Shown here in pieces: positions 41,698-51,359 of a stretch of 64,000 nt of DNA (within the stretch, counting starts at the first letter, position 1; each line of letters begins with the position of its first letter). Both the position numbers and the translations under genes were made by a program. The stretch comes from Lachnospiraceae bacterium (lineage in GTDB: Bacteria > Bacillota > Clostridia > Lachnospirales > Lachnospiraceae), in assembly GCA_024696615.1 (NCBI GenBank), contig JAILGS010000081.1, forward strand, positions 1 through 64,000, given 5' to 3'. The notes below the pieces were generated by a model. The model made no database searches and had not been told where the DNA came from. It worked only from the letters and a program-made list of their open reading frames with translations.

Positions 41698-43737
41698 CTA
41701 AGGAAGGGAAATGGTATCATATCCTTCACTCCAGAAGACATATACATAATCCCCAATATATACTGCTCTCGAATCATATTGATCTTCTCCTAAGAGCACC
41801 TTGCCCAGTTCTTTAAACGTCTTATTGTCCTTGTCATAGGTATAAATTCGATAATAACAACGTCCCTTCCAATCTGCATCATAGTTCCAGGTGGAAAAAC
41901 CAAACAAATTCTTTTCCGGATCAATCATCAATGCCTTATATTGCGTCAGTGCATTGGCCTCCGCTGCATCTGGAACCTCATATACGGAATGTTCCTTGAC
42001 ATCCGTAGGATCGGTGATGTCAAACATGGAAAGTTTCAAAGATTGCTTCCAATTATTCTCCGAAGTACCGGCGATCTCACCTAATCCAAGTAACAACCCC
42101 TCTCCATATCCATGGAGATATTCGGAAAATCCGGGAATCTTTAATGCTCCCAAAACCTTCGGATGGGTTGGATCCGTAAGATCAATACTAAAAAGTGGAT
42201 CCGTCTCCCGGTACGTCACCATATAAGCCGTATTTCCAAAATATCTGGCAGAGTAAATTCTCTCCCCCGGCGCTAATCCCCCTAAATTTCCCATCACCTG
42301 TAAGGTTTCATCTAACACATAAATCTGATTGGAAGTAGTCTGGCGCTGGTAAGAAGCCGATGTAGTGGTCATGATGCGCAGCATTCCCTCATAGGCATTT
42401 AATGCAAATGCATCTCTTACCGAACCACTTACCTCCCCACAATATAGGGCAGTAAACTGCCCCGTGGCAGGATCCACGGCAATCTTTCGAATCTTGGTAA
42501 CATCAGGAATTTCCTCATTATAATCATAATCCGTCCGATAAAGATATAAGGCATCCTCCGCCATATAGGTCGTACCGCCAAATCCAGCCAGGGTAAGATC
42601 ATCCACTGCTTCCAATTTCTCCCCCACGAAAATACTACTAATCGTGGTACTGGAAACTGTCTTTACTTCATCTTCAAGGATCAGATGATCTACGGAAACA
42701 TAACTTTCATTCACCTTGGGAATATAACATAATTCTTCCGATTCATCCGCCTTTACGGTACTCGTCTTTGTGGAAACCACATAGAGACGATCTCCTACTT
42801 TTCTGGTAGTAAAACGATTCCCTTCCTGCGTCCACTGATCCACCACTTTTCCTTCTTCCGGATTGGTAAGATCCACTAATACAACGCTTGCATCATAGGA
42901 AAGGTCCTGGTAAGAAAGACCGGTAACGATCATATATTGTTCATCCATATAGATTTCCTGAATCTCGGATAATTCAGCTAAATCCATCTTTCCACAGAAG
43001 GTTAAACTTCCATCTTTGGCCTGATAAATTTCAATCCAATGATATCCGGGCTTAGCATAATAAATATAGGACCCATTGGTTTTGATCAGATCCGCTTCAT
43101 CCACGCCCTCCGTCATCACATTGGTGGTGGAATAATCCTTCGTTTTTCCCGTAGCGATATTGATTTCAGAATTCGCCATGGCAGAAGAAGTAACTGCATC
43201 CTCTACGGCACCCACAATCACTTCACCGTCTAATGCACCCTGCACCATGTATAACATATCATCCTGTAAGAAAGCTTCCTGGTACGCTTTAGCTACTTCC
43301 TCATAGGAGGTAACAGAGGAAACTCCTTCTCCTAAGGTTAGACTTTGTATGCTTTCTTCTTCCATCGTCTTAGCTTCCTCACAAGATTCTGCTGCAAAGT
43401 TTCCTTGCGTTGTCATACTCATCGTGGAAGAGGCCTTCTCTTGTGACAAGGAAGAAAATCCCTGATGGATTCCAAGGGTTAGTAACAGGGTTGCTGCCAC
43501 CAGTCCACCGGCAATTGGTCCACGGTATTTTCTATACCATGGAAGGATGTTTCTTGAGGTTTCTTCTTTCTCCTGAAGACCATTTTCCTTATCCATAGGA
43601 TTCTTCGTAGAATTCTCCACCTTCTGAATCGTCATTAGAATATTCTCCGGCAATAATTCTTCTGGAATCGATAGTTTTTTTCCATCTTCTTCTATGATTT
43701 CTTGCATATGATCTTTTGGCATATGATCTTTTTTCAT
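41698..43737 (-). CDS. Membrane-anchored beta-propeller domain protein, putative sigma-factor partner
   Basis: Cytoplasmic N-terminus, one TM (GPIAGGLVAATLLLTLGI), then VMTEGVDEADLIKTNGSYIYYAKPG, the signature of the secreted C-terminal beta-propeller family. Confidence 0.8.
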   Translation of the reverse strand: MKKDHMPKDHMQEIIEEDGKKLSIPEELLPENILMTIQKVENSTKNPMDKENGLQEKEETSRNILPWYRKYRGPIAGGLVAATLLLTLGIHQGFSSLSQEKASSTMSMTTQGNFAAESCEEAKTMEEESIQSLTLGEGVSSVTSYEEVAKAYQEAFLQDDMLYMVQGALDGEVIVGAVEDAVTSSAMANSEINIATGKTKDYSTTNVMTEGVDEADLIKTNGSYIYYAKPGYHWIEIYQAKDGSLTFCGKMDLAELSEIQEIYMDEQYMIVTGLSYQDLSYDASVVLVDLTNPEEGKVVDQWTQEGNRFTTRKVGDRLYVVSTKTSTVKADESEELCYIPKVNESYVSVDHLILEDEVKTVSSTTISSIFVGEKLEAVDDLTLAGFGGTTYMAEDALYLYRTDYDYNEEIPDVTKIRKIAVDPATGQFTALYCGEVSGSVRDAFALNAYEGMLRIMTTTSASYQRQTTSNQIYVLDETLQVMGNLGGLAPGERIYSARYFGNTAYMVTYRETDPLFSIDLTDPTHPKVLGALKIPGFSEYLHGYGEGLLLGLGEIAGTSENNWKQSLKLSMFDITDPTDVKEHSVYEVPDAAEANALTQYKALMIDPEKNLFGFSTWNYDADWKGRCYYRIYTYDKDNKTFKELGKVLLGEDQYDSRAVYIGDYVYVFWSEGYDTISLP

Positions 43738-43790
43738 ATAATCACCTTCCTAATGAAATCTTTGTTTCTTATTATTTCTAGTTAAACTCC

Positions 43791-44369
43791 TTAAAACGAT
43801 GATGTTTCTAAGGTTTGTGGTTCTCCTAAAAGCTTTCGTAATTTCTCCAAAGCTCGTTTTCGAATACTTCGTACCGTACTTGCATTTTCTGAAAGCATCC
43901 TGCCAATTTCTCCACTTTCATATCCAGCGAAGATGGAAAGACTTAGGATATCCCGTTCCTTCTCATTTAATCTTCCCCAGGCATCCCGGACGGTAATCAT
44001 TTCTTCCATGCCGCTAGAAAGATTTCCATCCTGACGTAGCATCTTTCCATGGGCATTCTCCACTTCATCCGCTTCCCGCTCCTCATCCCTGGCATCATAT
44101 GAGTATTTGTAATAATCCTTCATCCTTTGATTACATTTGGACCGAAGGATGGTAAAAATCCAGCTGCGAAAACTTTCATATTTTTTGATTTTTCTTATGC
44201 CCTGATAAGCATCCGCCACAGCCTCCGCCACAGCATCCTTGGCATCTTCCTCCGTGCGCAGGGTATAATAGGCATATTGATACAGCTGCACATAATATAT
44301 TTCATAAAGGGCAACAAAGGCTTGATCATCACCCGCTGCCGCATTTTTCACTAATTCCATTTCTTTCAT
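43791..44369 (-). CDS. ECF-type RNA polymerase sigma factor
   Basis: Sigma-70 region 2 (FVALYEIYYVQLYQYAYYTLRTEEDAKDAVAEAVADAY) and region 4 (LNEKERDILSLSIFAGYESGEIGRMLSENASTVRSIRKRALEKLRKLL). Confidence 0.88.
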   Translation of the reverse strand: MKEMELVKNAAAGDDQAFVALYEIYYVQLYQYAYYTLRTEEDAKDAVAEAVADAYQGIRKIKKYESFRSWIFTILRSKCNQRMKDYYKYSYDARDEEREADEVENAHGKMLRQDGNLSSGMEEMITVRDAWGRLNEKERDILSLSIFAGYESGEIGRMLSENASTVRSIRKRALEKLRKLLGEPQTLETSSF

Positions 44370-44415
44370 GGTACGTACTCCTTGGAAAGATTTTTTAAGT
44401 TACACCATATAAGTA

Positions 44416-44448
44416 TAAAAAAAAGAGGGATCTGTTGCATCCCTCTTG
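44416..44448 (-). terminator. Terminator of histidine kinase gene
   Basis: AAGAGGGAT-gcaacag-ATCCCTCTTTTTTTT on minus strand. Confidence 0.85.
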
Positions 44449-44480
44449 AAAATTTTTTCAATATTTTGGATCCCCCTATG

Positions 44481-45809
44481 TTATAACACAATCATAATCC
44501 GAGTTCCAAGTCCGGCGCGGGAGAGAATTTCAAAATATCCCCCATGGCGATCCACGATCCATTTGGCAATGGAGAGGCCAAGGCCCGTTCCCTGATAACT
44601 TCTTGCATCATCTGCACGGTAAAATCGTTCAAACATATGCTCCACATCCGCTTCATTCATGCCAATGCCCGTATCCTCCACCATAAGATAAGGTCGTCCA
44701 TCTTCCTTTCTTCCCACACGGAGAATAATTTCATCCTTGGGATTGGTGTATTTGGCGGCATTATCCACTAAGATCCGCACTGCCTGTTTTAATAACGTAG
44801 GATCCGCCTCCACTTCCAAGGACTCGGTGGCATTCTCATAAGAATATACATGCTCCTCATCAATTAATAGGGATTCCTCATAGATTTCCTGCATTAATTG
44901 ATTTAAAACTAGTTTTTCCTTCTTTAAGGTGGTCTTTCCAGAATCACCCCTGGCTAAGAATAGGAGCTGTTCCACTAGGATATTCATATGATCCGCCTCA
45001 TGGGCAATGGCCTGGATGGACTCCTCAAGAACTTTCTCATCCTTCTTTCCCCAACGCAGTAACATATTGGCATATCCTTGAATCACCGCAATGGGGGTAC
45101 GAAGTTCATGGGAAGCATCATTTACAAATCTGGTCTGTTGACGATAGGATTCCCGCAGACGAATAATCATATTATTGACTGCTGCTTCAATGCCCTCCAA
45201 TTCCGAATCTCCCAGGGTAATCTTTTCCTCCCCCCTTGGAGTGACATGTTCAATTGCATCTTCGATGGCATGTACCTGATTTTCATCCAAAGCTCGAAGT
45301 TTTTCTTCATCCATGGCAAGTCTGGTAAATTCATCCGTCTTTAGGGCAAATTCATTTAACGGACTCAGGATTTTACGTAATCGTTTCACTTCTCCATAGA
45401 CTTCCACGATGATGGAGATGGATTGAAAAAGTACCATGGTCCCGAATAGCACCCCAAGAATAAGGGTGGGAATGGCAATGGATTGGGAGAATAAAAAATC
45501 CCCCTGGGTGGATGAAACCTGATAATATAACTCCGGCCATTTCGTTCCTGTAATGGTACGAAGACGTTCAAAATCCAGATTTCCCATGGTTTCATATTCC
45601 ACCTGAGCCATCCAGCCAAGACAGAGGATTACTGTAGTTACAAAATCCTGTCCAAGATATATTCCTAATTTTTTTCGTACGAACAGCCACTCCAATCGGT
45701 ATACCATGGAAGAGACACGACCACTTCTTGAAAAGAGAGTAGCGGAGTTTTTTTCCCCCTGCAGTTGTTCGTTACACTTCTCCTTCGGATTTGATGACAT
45801 ATCCCACAC
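44481..45809 (-). CDS. Sensor histidine kinase
   Basis: FVNDASHELRTPIAVIQGYANML; VRILVDNAAKYT; VEDTGIGMNEADVEHMFERFYRADDARSYQGTGLGLSIAKWIVDRHGG; start uncertain. Confidence 0.93.
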   Translation of the reverse strand: MWDMSSNPKEKCNEQLQGEKNSATLFSRSGRVSSMVYRLEWLFVRKKLGIYLGQDFVTTVILCLGWMAQVEYETMGNLDFERLRTITGTKWPELYYQVSSTQGDFLFSQSIAIPTLILGVLFGTMVLFQSISIIVEVYGEVKRLRKILSPLNEFALKTDEFTRLAMDEEKLRALDENQVHAIEDAIEHVTPRGEEKITLGDSELEGIEAAVNNMIIRLRESYRQQTRFVNDASHELRTPIAVIQGYANMLLRWGKKDEKVLEESIQAIAHEADHMNILVEQLLFLARGDSGKTTLKKEKLVLNQLMQEIYEESLLIDEEHVYSYENATESLEVEADPTLLKQAVRILVDNAAKYTNPKDEIILRVGRKEDGRPYLMVEDTGIGMNEADVEHMFERFYRADDARSYQGTGLGLSIAKWIVDRHGGYFEILSRAGLGTRIMIVL

Positions 45810-46488
45810 CTCGCACTGTCTGAATCATTTTCACATTATATGCATCATCAATTTTCGAACGAAGATAGCGAATATATACATCAATCACATTGGTTTCTCC
45901 AATATAATCATATCCACATACCTTCTCCAATAAGGTATCCCGTGATAATACAATATCCTGATTGGATAGCAGGGTTTCTAACATCAAAAATTCCCGGTTG
46001 GTTAATGTAATTTCATGTCCGTCATAAGTTACCATATGACGTTTTTTAGAAAGCTTACATACCCCCCAGGTATATTCATCTTCTTCGGCCTGTTCCCCGC
46101 CAGCCATTCCGCGTCCTGCTTCTTTTCCGTGAAGCTTTAGGGCCACACGAACTCTTGCGAGAAGTTCTTCAATGGCAAAGGGCTTCGTAATATAATCCAC
46201 AGCTCCCGCATCCAGTCCGGAAACTTTATCCATTACTGCATCCCTTGCAGTTAACAAAATCGTTGGGGTGGGTTTTGACCCCTGGAGTCTGCGAAGCACC
46301 TCCAAACCATTTAACCCTGGGAGCATAATGTCTAATAGGATCAGATCGAAGTCCCCCTGGATGGCAAGATCCAATGCTTCCCTGCCATCATACACCTTCG
46401 TCACCTCATATCCTTCATGAACTAACTCTAGTTCCACAAAGCGGGCTAATTTTTCTTCATCTTCCACTACTAATACATGTGCTCCCAT
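45772..46488 (-). CDS. OmpR-family response regulator
   Basis: VLVVEDEEKLARFVELELVHEGYEVTKVYDGREALDL; DLILLDIMLPGLNG; C-terminal winged helix. Start refined from ORF-track 46572 (a GTG inside the tandem repeat) to MGAHVLVVEDEE. Confidence 0.92.
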   Translation of the reverse strand: MGAHVLVVEDEEKLARFVELELVHEGYEVTKVYDGREALDLAIQGDFDLILLDIMLPGLNGLEVLRRLQGSKPTPTILLTARDAVMDKVSGLDAGAVDYITKPFAIEELLARVRVALKLHGKEAGRGMAGGEQAEEDEYTWGVCKLSKKRHMVTYDGHEITLTNREFLMLETLLSNQDIVLSRDTLLEKVCGYDYIGETNVIDVYIRYLRSKIDDAYNVKMIQTVRGVGYVIKSEGEV

Positions 46489-46546
46489 GGTTTTATCCTT
46501 CCATTTCTTTTTTTCGAATGCTCCAGGTGTCTTAGGAAGGTATTCT

Positions 46547-46610
46547 TTCCAGACACTACTCCTTCCAGACACTACTCCTTCCAGACACTACTCCTTCCGG
46601 GCATTACTCC
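46547..46610. repeat. 16-bp tandem direct repeat, 3 exact copies plus 1 degenerate
   Basis: ttccagacactactcc x3 (46547-46594) then ttccgggcattactcc (46595-46610). Confidence 0.95.
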
Positions 46611-47143
46611 TCGTCCTTATCCTCTGAAGAGAAAGAATCCGTGAATTTATTAAGCTGTCCCAGAATCGTATTAGCCGTTTCTAAATCGTCCTCCCCTTCC
46701 ATGCGATATTTTACATCACAGAATAAGGAAATCACAAATGCAACAATCACTACTTCCCATAAGAAGGCTACAAGCAGAACTACCAACCAAAGTGGCATTT
46801 CTGTCACTACTTTGTTCTTATGCTCAATCACCAAGGTATTATGCATCAAGAACTTTCCAATCTTAGATAATACCTTCTTTAACTTCTTTCCAAATGTTTC
46901 ATCCACTTTTTCCACCTGTTCTCTCACCTTATCTGTTACATCCGTATATTTGGCCTCTAACTGCTCTTCCGTAATGGTCTTATAGCTTGTCTTCTTACCA
47001 GGATTTTTTGTCTTTCCCTGATGCTCTAATAATACCATGGCATCTAATAAATCCCCATTACACTCCTTCAGCGCATCCCTTGCCTCTTCATAGGTGACAT
47101 TCGCACGATCTCTTAATTTTTCTACTTTTTCTAATTCGTCCAT
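46604..47143 (-). CDS. UBA-like/DUF4342-type protein with C-terminal TM
   Basis: MDELEKVEKLRDRANVTYEEARDALKECNGDLLDAMVLLEHQG, then one TM segment; start refined from 47263. Confidence 0.75.
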   Translation of the reverse strand: MDELEKVEKLRDRANVTYEEARDALKECNGDLLDAMVLLEHQGKTKNPGKKTSYKTITEEQLEAKYTDVTDKVREQVEKVDETFGKKLKKVLSKIGKFLMHNTLVIEHKNKVVTEMPLWLVVLLVAFLWEVVIVAFVISLFCDVKYRMEGEDDLETANTILGQLNKFTDSFSSEDKDEE

Positions 47144-47336
47144 ATAGAATCCTTTCTCCCCACTGGGATTTCTAAAATAATATTCCAGAAGGCATCCTCC
47201 TCTGGCGCCGATCCGAGATGGAAAACATCTTTCCTTATTCGGAATGGATTTCCCTCCTGACATGATGTATCATACCCTAAAAAAATTAAGACATCCTTTA
47301 AGAAAGATTAAAATTAGATTAAAACCTCGCGGAGCG

Positions 47337-47374
47337 TTTAACTCAGTCGGAGCTTGTACTCCGACTGAGTTAAA
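47337..47374. repeat. Perfect 16-bp inverted repeat (6-nt loop)
   Basis: tttaactcagtcggag-cttgta-ctccgactgagttaaa. Confidence 0.9.
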
Positions 47375-47406
47375 AAATGGGAACCCACAGTTTCCTGTGG
47401 ATTCCC
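47371..47406 (-). terminator. Terminator of second chemoreceptor gene
   Basis: GGGAATCCACAG-GAAA-CTGTGGGTTCCC-ATTTTTT on minus strand. Confidence 0.88.
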
Positions 47407-47440
47407 AGAACTTGTTTCTTGTGATGGAGTCCCGTCCTAC

Positions 47441-49420
47441 TTAACGTAACCGGAATTCTCCAATGGTATCCATCAATGACTTGGCACAATCTCCTAACTG
47501 ACTAGAAATTGCAGAATTCTCTTCTGCACTGGCTGCATTGGTTTCAACCATCTGAGAAATCTCTTTCAGATTCTCAGAAATATGAGTGGTTGAAGACTTC
47601 TGTGTATCCACAAATCCCACGATTTCATTCACCATCTCATCACTTGCAACGGAGTTAGCCACACTATCATCAATGGTCTTCGCAGTACGTCCCACCATAT
47701 CGCGCCCCTTATTCACAGCAACCTGTGTACGATTAATGGTTTCACTAATCTTAGAACTTGCTGCAGAACTGGTATCTGCTAAGGAACTAATCTCACCAGC
47801 AACAACTGCAAAACCACGTCCTACTTCTCCGGCTCTGGCTGCCTCAATGGAAGCATTCAGAGAAAGAAGATTGGTCTGACTTGCAATATTATTAATCTCA
47901 TCAACAAATTCGGAAATTTCATTAAAGCAGTTACCAATTTCATCCATGGCTCCTACCAATTCATCCATTTCCTTACTACCGGTAGCAAGACCTGCATTGG
48001 TTACTGCCGTATTGGACTTAATCCGTTCTGCAATCTCTGCGATCTTAGCCATATTCTCCGTTAAGGTACCCATTTCCTTCGAAGCATCCTGTACTGCATG
48101 AGCCTGCTGAGTTGCAGAGTCAGCAACGGCCTCGGAAGTCTCTGCTAAATTACCGGAGAATTCTAATACCGTACGCGCCTGTTCATTAATTTCAGCAAAA
48201 CTCTGATTTAATACATTAATAATATCTGTTAATGCATCTCGGATCTTCGAATAATCTCCATTATAATCCCCATTCACGGAGAAGCTTAAATCCTTCTCGG
48301 AAATCGCTGTAACCGTATCCGTAATCTGTTGAATGTACTGACGTAAACCATGCATCGTATCATTCAAAGCAGTGGACAGTCGATTCACTTCTTCGGATTG
48401 TTCATCCACATCAAATTCATATTCCAATTCACCATCCGTAATAGAACGAACATTGCTTGTTAAATCCTCCAAAGGAGCAAACATTGGAGAAATCTCCTTG
48501 GCTAATCCCTTGGTTGCAAGCTTGGAAATTAAGATTGCTAAAACCACTGCAAGAATTGCCATCTCACAGATAATAAAAATAATTACCTTTAAGGAGGTAA
48601 CAGAAAGAATGGACCATCCTGTTAACTGTGAATCATAACATAATACATTCTTAAGACCACCAGCATAATCCATAATGGTAGAAGTCTTTAAGTCCTTATT
48701 ATAGGCCTTCATATAACGTCCCTTTAAGGCATCCGAAATCTTCGTACTAGCAGATGCGCTTAAGGCAAATGCATCATTCGGATGCGTAAGAATTGTACCC
48801 TCTCCGGATACTAAGAATACATAATTACCATCATGATAGGAGGATTCAATTAAGGATACCAAATCATCCATATACATATCCAATCCAGCTACACCAATGG
48901 TCTTACCATCCTTATAGATGGCCTTAGCAAGTGTAATACAGATTCCACCGGACTGCTCATCCACATATGGTTCAGAAATATAAGTGCCTTCCTGTGACAT
49001 TGCACCAGTAAACCAAGCTCTGCTACTAACTACAAATGTTTCTGGTGGGATCCAACCGCCGGACATATAAGTGGTATATCCGTCCTCATAGGTCTTATTG
49101 CCATCATATAAAACAACATATACAGCGGATACATCGTCATACATTGCCACCATGGTATCCACATAATCATAATAATCCCCGGTAACACTTCCCGAAGTTA
49201 CACCTGCGGCGACCGTATCAATAAAGGACATCTTCTCTCCCATACTGGTTTCTACTTCAGATGTATATAACTTTACATTGGATACATTCGTGGCTGCACT
49301 TTCTCTCATATACGTTCCAAGCATTGCCAGTGCAGTGGCAATACAAAGAATGATTACGATCCATTTCACAGATCGTCCTACTTTTCGATTCACATTCGTG
49401 CTTAATTTCTGTATATCCAT
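47441..49420 (-). CDS. Methyl-accepting chemotaxis protein with dCache-like sensor
   Basis: TM, Cache-like domain ([53 protein letters not shown]), HAMP, signalling tip [41 protein letters not shown]. Confidence 0.93.
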   Translation of the reverse strand: MDIQKLSTNVNRKVGRSVKWIVIILCIATALAMLGTYMRESAATNVSNVKLYTSEVETSMGEKMSFIDTVAAGVTSGSVTGDYYDYVDTMVAMYDDVSAVYVVLYDGNKTYEDGYTTYMSGGWIPPETFVVSSRAWFTGAMSQEGTYISEPYVDEQSGGICITLAKAIYKDGKTIGVAGLDMYMDDLVSLIESSYHDGNYVFLVSGEGTILTHPNDAFALSASASTKISDALKGRYMKAYNKDLKTSTIMDYAGGLKNVLCYDSQLTGWSILSVTSLKVIIFIICEMAILAVVLAILISKLATKGLAKEISPMFAPLEDLTSNVRSITDGELEYEFDVDEQSEEVNRLSTALNDTMHGLRQYIQQITDTVTAISEKDLSFSVNGDYNGDYSKIRDALTDIINVLNQSFAEINEQARTVLEFSGNLAETSEAVADSATQQAHAVQDASKEMGTLTENMAKIAEIAERIKSNTAVTNAGLATGSKEMDELVGAMDEIGNCFNEISEFVDEINNIASQTNLLSLNASIEAARAGEVGRGFAVVAGEISSLADTSSAASSKISETINRTQVAVNKGRDMVGRTAKTIDDSVANSVASDEMVNEIVGFVDTQKSSTTHISENLKEISQMVETNAASAEENSAISSQLGDCAKSLMDTIGEFRLR

Positions 49421-49553
49421 AATTAGATCCCCCTTCATAGGCATTGGATTTCGAATAAAATTCGACTACTAAATTATAGCACATGGAATATTGTATTAAA
49501 ATAAAAACATTTTATTTTTTTTTCATATTTTTTTAATTATTAAAAATTTTCTA

Positions 49554-51248
49554 CTACTCCACGGTCTGAATCAGGTTTAGAATTTCCTCTTTGATCTGTT
49601 GATTGACCCGAAGAGCTTCCGCCCTATTTTCCTGGTTGGAATAGAAATAAAACTTAATTTTAGGCTCCGTACCACTTGGACGAATGGCAAACCAACTGCC
49701 ATTGTCTAAAAAGAGTCGAATGGCATTCTGTGGTGGAATGTCCTCATATCCATTCAGATAATCAATCACCTTCGCCACTTTACTATCAGCCACTTCCTTC
49801 GGAAGATTTCCACGGAAGAATTCCATCATTCGACCAATGCGCTTCGAACCTGCAATTCCTTCCAATACCAGATTCGGTTCATCCTCTGCAAATGCGCCAT
49901 AGGTGGCATAGATTTCCTCTAACACATCCCATAAGGTCTTTCCCTGCTTCTTATAGTATGCCGCAGCTTCCGCCACTAACATTCCCGCACTGATTCCATC
50001 CTTATCCCGAATCTCTTCACAGGCCGCATAACCCACGGATTCTTCATAACCAAAAAGATAGGTATATCCATGCTCATGCAGATATGGGATCTTACCACAG
50101 ATATTCTTAAATCCCGTTAAGGTTTCAAACATCTCCACCCCATAGGCCTTCGCCATAATGGAAGAAAGAGTGGAGGTAACGATGGATTTTACCATGGCTC
50201 CCTTCTTTGGAAGGGTTCCTGCGCTCCTTCGTCCCTCAAGAATATAATTTACTAAGAGATATCCCGTCTGATTTCCATTTAAAGGAATGTAATTTCCTTG
50301 TGGATCCCTGATTTCAATAGCAAAACGGTCCGCATCCGGGTCCGTGGCAAGAAGTAATTCCGCCTGGTTTTCACGACCATATTTCTCACTTAATGCAAAT
50401 GCTTTCGGATCCTCCGGATTAGGATATCCCACCGTGGTAAAATCCGGATCCGGCATCTCCTGCTCCGGAACAATCATCCAATTGGTAAAGCCGCGACGGG
50501 TGAGCATCTTTCGAAATGGAATGGAACCACATCCATTTAATGGGGTATAAATAATTGGAATGGAAAGATCCAACTCCTCCCACTCATGAATGGCAAGCCC
50601 AAGAATCTTTTCTAGATACTCTTCATCATAGGACTCATCCAACACCGTAATGGTGCCTGCTGCCACGCCCTCTTCATAGGAGGAAGTGCGAATATCCTTC
50701 CAGTAATCCACCGCTTCGATGCACTTTGTCATTCCACCGGCGATCTCTGCGGATACCTGGCAACCATCCTCCCAGTACACCTTATACCCATTGTAATCCT
50801 TAGGATTATGGGAGGCTGTAATATTAATTCCCGATACCGTTCCAAGACGTACGATCATATAGGCCAGTTCCGGAGTTGGTCGAAGGGATGGGAAGGTATA
50901 TACCCGAATTCCATTGGCAGCAAGAATTCCTGCAGCCAGTTCGCAAAACTCCCTGGAATAATGCCTTGGATCATGGGCGATCACCACGCCCTTTTGCTTG
51001 GCTTCTTCCCCATGGGATGCGATATAATCAGCAATTCCCTGGGTAGCACGTCCCACGGTATACACATTCATTCGATTGGTTCCAACACCCACTTTTCCTC
51101 GAAGTCCCGCGGTACCAAAGGAAAGATTCTGATAAAAACGCTCTTCTAACTCCGTCTCCTGCCCTAAAAGGTTCTCCAATTCCTTTTTAAGCGCGTCCCC
51201 CTCTGGCAAATGTTGTAACCACTCTTCTACTCTTGTCTGATAGTCCAT
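49554..51248 (-). CDS. Phosphoglucomutase/phosphomannomutase
   Basis: LSFGTAGLRGKVGVGTNRMNVYTV; GINITASHNPKDYNGYKVYW; LLATDPDADRFAIEIRD; RPSGTEPKIKFYFYS. Confidence 0.95.
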   Translation of the reverse strand: MDYQTRVEEWLQHLPEGDALKKELENLLGQETELEERFYQNLSFGTAGLRGKVGVGTNRMNVYTVGRATQGIADYIASHGEEAKQKGVVIAHDPRHYSREFCELAAGILAANGIRVYTFPSLRPTPELAYMIVRLGTVSGINITASHNPKDYNGYKVYWEDGCQVSAEIAGGMTKCIEAVDYWKDIRTSSYEEGVAAGTITVLDESYDEEYLEKILGLAIHEWEELDLSIPIIYTPLNGCGSIPFRKMLTRRGFTNWMIVPEQEMPDPDFTTVGYPNPEDPKAFALSEKYGRENQAELLLATDPDADRFAIEIRDPQGNYIPLNGNQTGYLLVNYILEGRRSAGTLPKKGAMVKSIVTSTLSSIMAKAYGVEMFETLTGFKNICGKIPYLHEHGYTYLFGYEESVGYAACEEIRDKDGISAGMLVAEAAAYYKKQGKTLWDVLEEIYATYGAFAEDEPNLVLEGIAGSKRIGRMMEFFRGNLPKEVADSKVAKVIDYLNGYEDIPPQNAIRLFLDNGSWFAIRPSGTEPKIKFYFYSNQENRAEALRVNQQIKEEILNLIQTVE

Positions 51249-51359
51249 ATGTCTTACCCCCTAATCCGATGTTCAACCCATCATGCTTTCTTGCACTCTT
51301 GCATTCTAACCTCTTGCATTCTAACCTCTTACCTTCAACTTTCCTTTATAAGTTCAGTC

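Noticed and set aside
46489-46572. N-terminal extension of the response regulator in the ORF track
   Set aside because: Begins at a GTG inside the tandem repeat; the conserved receiver domain starts at MGAHVLVVEDEE with its own RBS.
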